Shown here in pieces: positions 16,024 through 18,196 of a DNA stretch of 18,196 nucleotides; within the stretch, counting starts at the first letter, position 1, and each line of letters opens with the position of its first letter. Source of the stretch: Bacteroidetes bacterium UBA6183 (GTDB lineage Bacteria; Bacteroidota; Bacteroidia; UKL13-3); the NCBI GenBank assembly GCA_002422865.1, contig DITN01000063.1, positions 1 to 18,196 of the forward strand. Direction: 5' to 3'. The notes below the pieces were generated by a model. It did not search any database and was not told where the DNA came from. It saw only the letters and a list, made by a program, of their open reading frames with translations. The translations under genes and the position numbers were made by a program.

Positions 16024-16029
16024 AACTTA
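16021..16029 (-). promoter_or_regulatory. Candidate -7-like element of the metal-uptake operon
   Basis: On the minus strand this reads TAAGTTTTG, a TA-N3-TTTG variant of the Bacteroidota -7 box with one extra spacer base. It overlaps the TTG at 16023, so if it is functional, translation starts further in, for example at the TTG at 16002. No -33 TTTG is seen, and the imperfect spacing keeps this call weak. Confidence 0.3.
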
Positions 16030-16032
16030 CGC

Positions 16033-16057
16033 TTACATTTATATTAAGACTATGTAA
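16033..16057. promoter_or_regulatory. Inverted repeat upstream of the metal-uptake operon, possible operator
   Basis: TTACAT (16033-16038) and ATGTAA (16052-16057) form perfect 6-bp arms 13 bp apart, in the stretch that would be the promoter core of the operon. The arms lie about two helical turns apart centre to centre, as expected for a dimeric regulator. It does not match the Fur 7-1-7 or E. coli Zur consensus that I know. AT-rich sequence yields such repeats by chance, so the call is tentative. Confidence 0.3.
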
Positions 16058-16106
16058 AACAACAAGAATATATTCTCTTCTGTTTATTGAATTTTCGTGT
16101 GATTTA

Positions 16107-16143
16107 CAAAAAAAAGAAGGCTTTGCATTATTGCAAAGCCTTC
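16107..16143 (-). terminator. Rho-independent terminator of the minus-strand T9SS protein gene
   Basis: GAAGGCTTTGCA (16116-16127) and TGCAAAGCCTTC (16132-16143) form a perfect 12-bp stem with loop TTAT. On the minus strand it is followed by a T run (plus-strand A run 16108-16115). It lies 25 bases past the stop codon of the beta-helix protein and isolates the metal-uptake operon from it. Confidence 0.9.
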
Positions 16144-16167
16144 ACAAACAAACAAACCTCGAAACAC

Positions 16168-18195
16168 CTAAAGTTTAGAAAACCTCGAGCTCTTGATTAT
16201 ACCATTGTTTAATACCTTCAGTATATATATTCCGGTATTTAGTTTATCAGCATCATCTAACGAAATTTTGTTGATGCCGTTAGTACAATTAATTGTCCAT
16301 ACCTTGATAGAGCGACCGCTCATATCAGTTACTTCTAGTGTTACCTCGCCCTCAATTGCGACCAACTCGACCACGGTTTTATCAACTATGGGGTTTGGAT
16401 ACACTTTAATGCTGCTAATGTTTAGTTCACTTGTTGGTGATATGGAAATAGTTTTTGAGTAATCCTCTTCTCCGTCTTCATCAATCTGACGCAAACGATA
16501 GTAATTGGTCTCATTGGTATTCGCATCTTGATCAATAAACTTATAAGTAATTACTGAATTACTATTAACACTTTTAGAGTTCACAAAACCGATTGCTTCG
16601 AAGTTGTTTTTACTATCTGATTTACGTTCAACATAAAATCCTTTGTTATTACTTTCGATGGCAGTAGACCAAGTTAAGGTTATGTCGTTTTTATTTCTGA
16701 TACCACTAAAACTTAACCATGATACAGGTAAAGCAACAGATAGGTTCTCGTCTGCACCCTTGTATGGGAACTGTGTACTTCTAATATCACCATCTATATC
16801 TGTTGTGTATCCAATTACTGGAATTGCTATTAAATCAGTATCTCCAATTGACGCACCAGATAAATGTAAGTCTTGGAATGAAACAAAACTGATGACTTTA
16901 CTTTTTGAGTTAAGATCAAGATTCGTGGCCAACTGCCAGGTTGATAATGACTGGTAGTTGTTGTTTCCACTTCTACCTATGCTACCATTTATACCTGATG
17001 CGAACAGAATGTTACCTCTTGATTGCAGGCTGATTGAATCATTAATACCAATAGCAAAATGACCACCACTTACAAGTGTTGAATTAGATCTTTCGTTATA
17101 GAAAATGTTGTTGATTAAAGTATCAACTCCTGAGGCAGTTCTACTAAATGCAAAAGTATTTACAGTTGAAGATGCATTAACATTCACCCCCATTACTCTA
17201 ACTGTATTGTAAACAATATTTGTATTTCCACTTTGTTTTTGAATGCCGCTATATGCGTGCTCTTGGGTTCTATCAACACCATTAGAATCTAATCCTAAAC
17301 TTACAAAGTTGTTTGCTATGTTAGCATTACCTGCAATATGTTGAATACCACTTATAGCGCATGCTCCAGTGCTATTAGCATGTAGCGCATAAACTTTGTT
17401 TTCACTTATACTATTGGTTTGTGTTGATGTGTTGTTGTGAACAATACCTCCAACGTTTGCAACAGCAGTAGCAGTGGTTGTATAAATATTTCTTACAATA
17501 TTTCTTCTGATTATTTTTTGCCCATTACCACTTGATCCAACATACATACCAATTACAGCAGCATTGGTTCCAGTACCAGTTTGTGTTGATGAATTTGAAA
17601 CCAGATTTTGAACTATGTTATTTTCTATAATTGCCGGTGTTGCACCAAGGTATTGAATACCCATTAATATACCTGTATTTGATGTTAGGTTTGAAATAGT
17701 GTTACCCACAAATCTTTGATTGAATGATGCACTCGAATTTCTGTTTATCAATCCAAATAAACTGTTGCTTGTATTTTGTGTAATACTATTGGCTCGAGTT
17801 GGGCTTCCAATTGTGTTATTTTCAAAAATGAAGAAGCCATTTGTACCTGAGTAATCAATGCATCTTAAGCTAATCCCAGAACCAGTACCAGTTGCGCTAA
17901 TTCCTCCCATAAAGTTATTTCTTATTGCAACAGTATCAAAGTTTGGAGTAAGTGTACCTCCGGCACCAATAACATAAAAGTTTGATTGTGCAGTACCATT
18001 GAATATAATATTTATTGAATTAGCAGCAGTATCGCTACCGAAAATATTATTGCTACAGTTTACTCGACCGTTTAACAAGAATACCAATGCATGATTAGCA
18101 GTTGTGTTGGTTGTAGTTAAATTCATATTGGCAAGTACATTGCCTGTTATTTGGTGCGAACTGTTGTTGTTTGCCGATAAATATATCATTTGAAT
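16168..18195 (-). CDS. Beta-helix T9SS-secreted protein, 5' truncated by the window edge
   Basis: The gene continues beyond the right edge. The ATG at 18189 is internal, since the frame is open upstream of it (codons for Ile-Gln) and no signal peptide follows it. At least 675 residues are present. Residues 1-470 or so are a parallel beta-helix with repeated NNI / GNTI / ENNIV / NIVYNTV rungs, very rich in Asn, Ser and Thr. The helix closes with DIDGDIRS then YKGADEN, the same closing pattern as the modules of the giant protein. Next comes the FN3-like domain often found before sorting domains (about 485-590: LPVSWLSFSGIRN, LTWSTAIESNNKGFYVERKS, NYYRLRQIDEDGEEDYS). The C-terminus is a type A sorting domain (VYPNPIVDKTVVEL, VTDMSGRSIKVW, GIYILKVLNNG). 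It is a surface or released protein whose ligand is unknown. Its gene ends in the terminator just downstream. Confidence 0.88.
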   Translation of the reverse strand: MQMIYLSANNNSSHQITGNVLANMNLTTTNTTANHALVFLLNGRVNCSNNIFGSDTAANSINIIFNGTAQSNFYVIGAGGTLTPNFDTVAIRNNFMGGISATGTGSGISLRCIDYSGTNGFFIFENNTIGSPTRANSITQNTSNSLFGLINRNSSASFNQRFVGNTISNLTSNTGILMGIQYLGATPAIIENNIVQNLVSNSSTQTGTGTNAAVIGMYVGSSGNGQKIIRRNIVRNIYTTTATAVANVGGIVHNNTSTQTNSISENKVYALHANSTGACAISGIQHIAGNANIANNFVSLGLDSNGVDRTQEHAYSGIQKQSGNTNIVYNTVRVMGVNVNASSTVNTFAFSRTASGVDTLINNIFYNERSNSTLVSGGHFAIGINDSISLQSRGNILFASGINGSIGRSGNNNYQSLSTWQLATNLDLNSKSKVISFVSFQDLHLSGASIGDTDLIAIPVIGYTTDIDGDIRSTQFPYKGADENLSVALPVSWLSFSGIRNKNDITLTWSTAIESNNKGFYVERKSDSKNNFEAIGFVNSKSVNSNSVITYKFIDQDANTNETNYYRLRQIDEDGEEDYSKTISISPTSELNISSIKVYPNPIVDKTVVELVAIEGEVTLEVTDMSGRSIKVWTINCTNGINKISLDDADKLNTGIYILKVLNNGIIKSSRFSKL

Positions 18196-18196
18196 G

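Noticed and set aside
16193..16957. Plus-strand open frames opposite the minus-strand T9SS gene (89 and 104 codons)
   Set aside because: They overlap the FN3-like and sorting domains, which are clear on the minus strand, and their translations show no domain or convincing signal.
1..18196. Mobile elements, CRISPR arrays, tRNA or rRNA genes
   Set aside because: No transposase, integrase, spaced direct repeats, terminal inverted repeats or tRNA cloverleaf pattern was seen on either strand.

Overview
The window looks like chromosome of a free-living, AT-rich member of the Bacteroidota. The evidence is three secreted proteins ending in type IX secretion system (T9SS) type A sorting domains, TAnnTTTG-type promoter elements in place of sigma70 boxes, almost no Shine-Dalgarno sequences, an OstA-like LPS-transport protein of the long Bacteroidota type, and a TonB-dependent receptor carrying the N-terminal carboxypeptidase-regulatory-like domain typical of this phylum. 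I cannot place it to genus. I see no tRNA, rRNA, insertion sequence, integrase, CRISPR array or phage gene, and no gene-free stretch reaches 300 bases.

Layout: (1) 2-532 (+) is the 3' end of a T9SS-secreted protein (an Ig-like DUF5011-type domain plus the sorting domain). (2) 593-1912 (-) is tilS, converging on it across a shared bidirectional terminator. (3) 1952-3481 (+) is an OstA/LptA-like periplasmic LPS-transport protein, divergent from tilS across only 39 bp. (4) 3537-11921 (+) is a giant 2794-residue T9SS-secreted protein built of a signal peptide, three tandem parallel beta-helix modules of about 550 residues, Ig-like and jelly-roll-like segments, six PKD-like repeats with a regular cysteine pattern, and the sorting domain. 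(5) 12004-12537 (+) is a hotdog-fold acyl-CoA thioesterase with its own promoter-like box. (6) 16023-12573 (-) is a three-gene unit: a small His/Cys-rich envelope protein, a TonB-dependent receptor resembling the ZnuD-type metal receptors, and a lipoprotein of a Bacteroidota family that I associate with such receptors. (7) 16168-18195 (-) is the 3' part of another beta-helix T9SS protein, truncated by the window edge.

The most interesting unit is the minus-strand trio. A metal-binding-looking envelope protein, an outer-membrane receptor and a probably surface-exposed lipoprotein together suggest a zinc or copper acquisition system, with an inverted repeat lying over the promoter region as a possible operator. 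This function is inferred from composition and context, not demonstrated. The giant tripled beta-helix protein is the second point of interest, as a candidate adhesin or glycan-binding surface protein. Gene packing is tight. Two minus-strand stop codons lie inside the T-tract of a bidirectional terminator, and three genes have a perfect TAnnTTTG box only 4-8 bases before the ATG, which suggests leaderless or nearly leaderless mRNAs.
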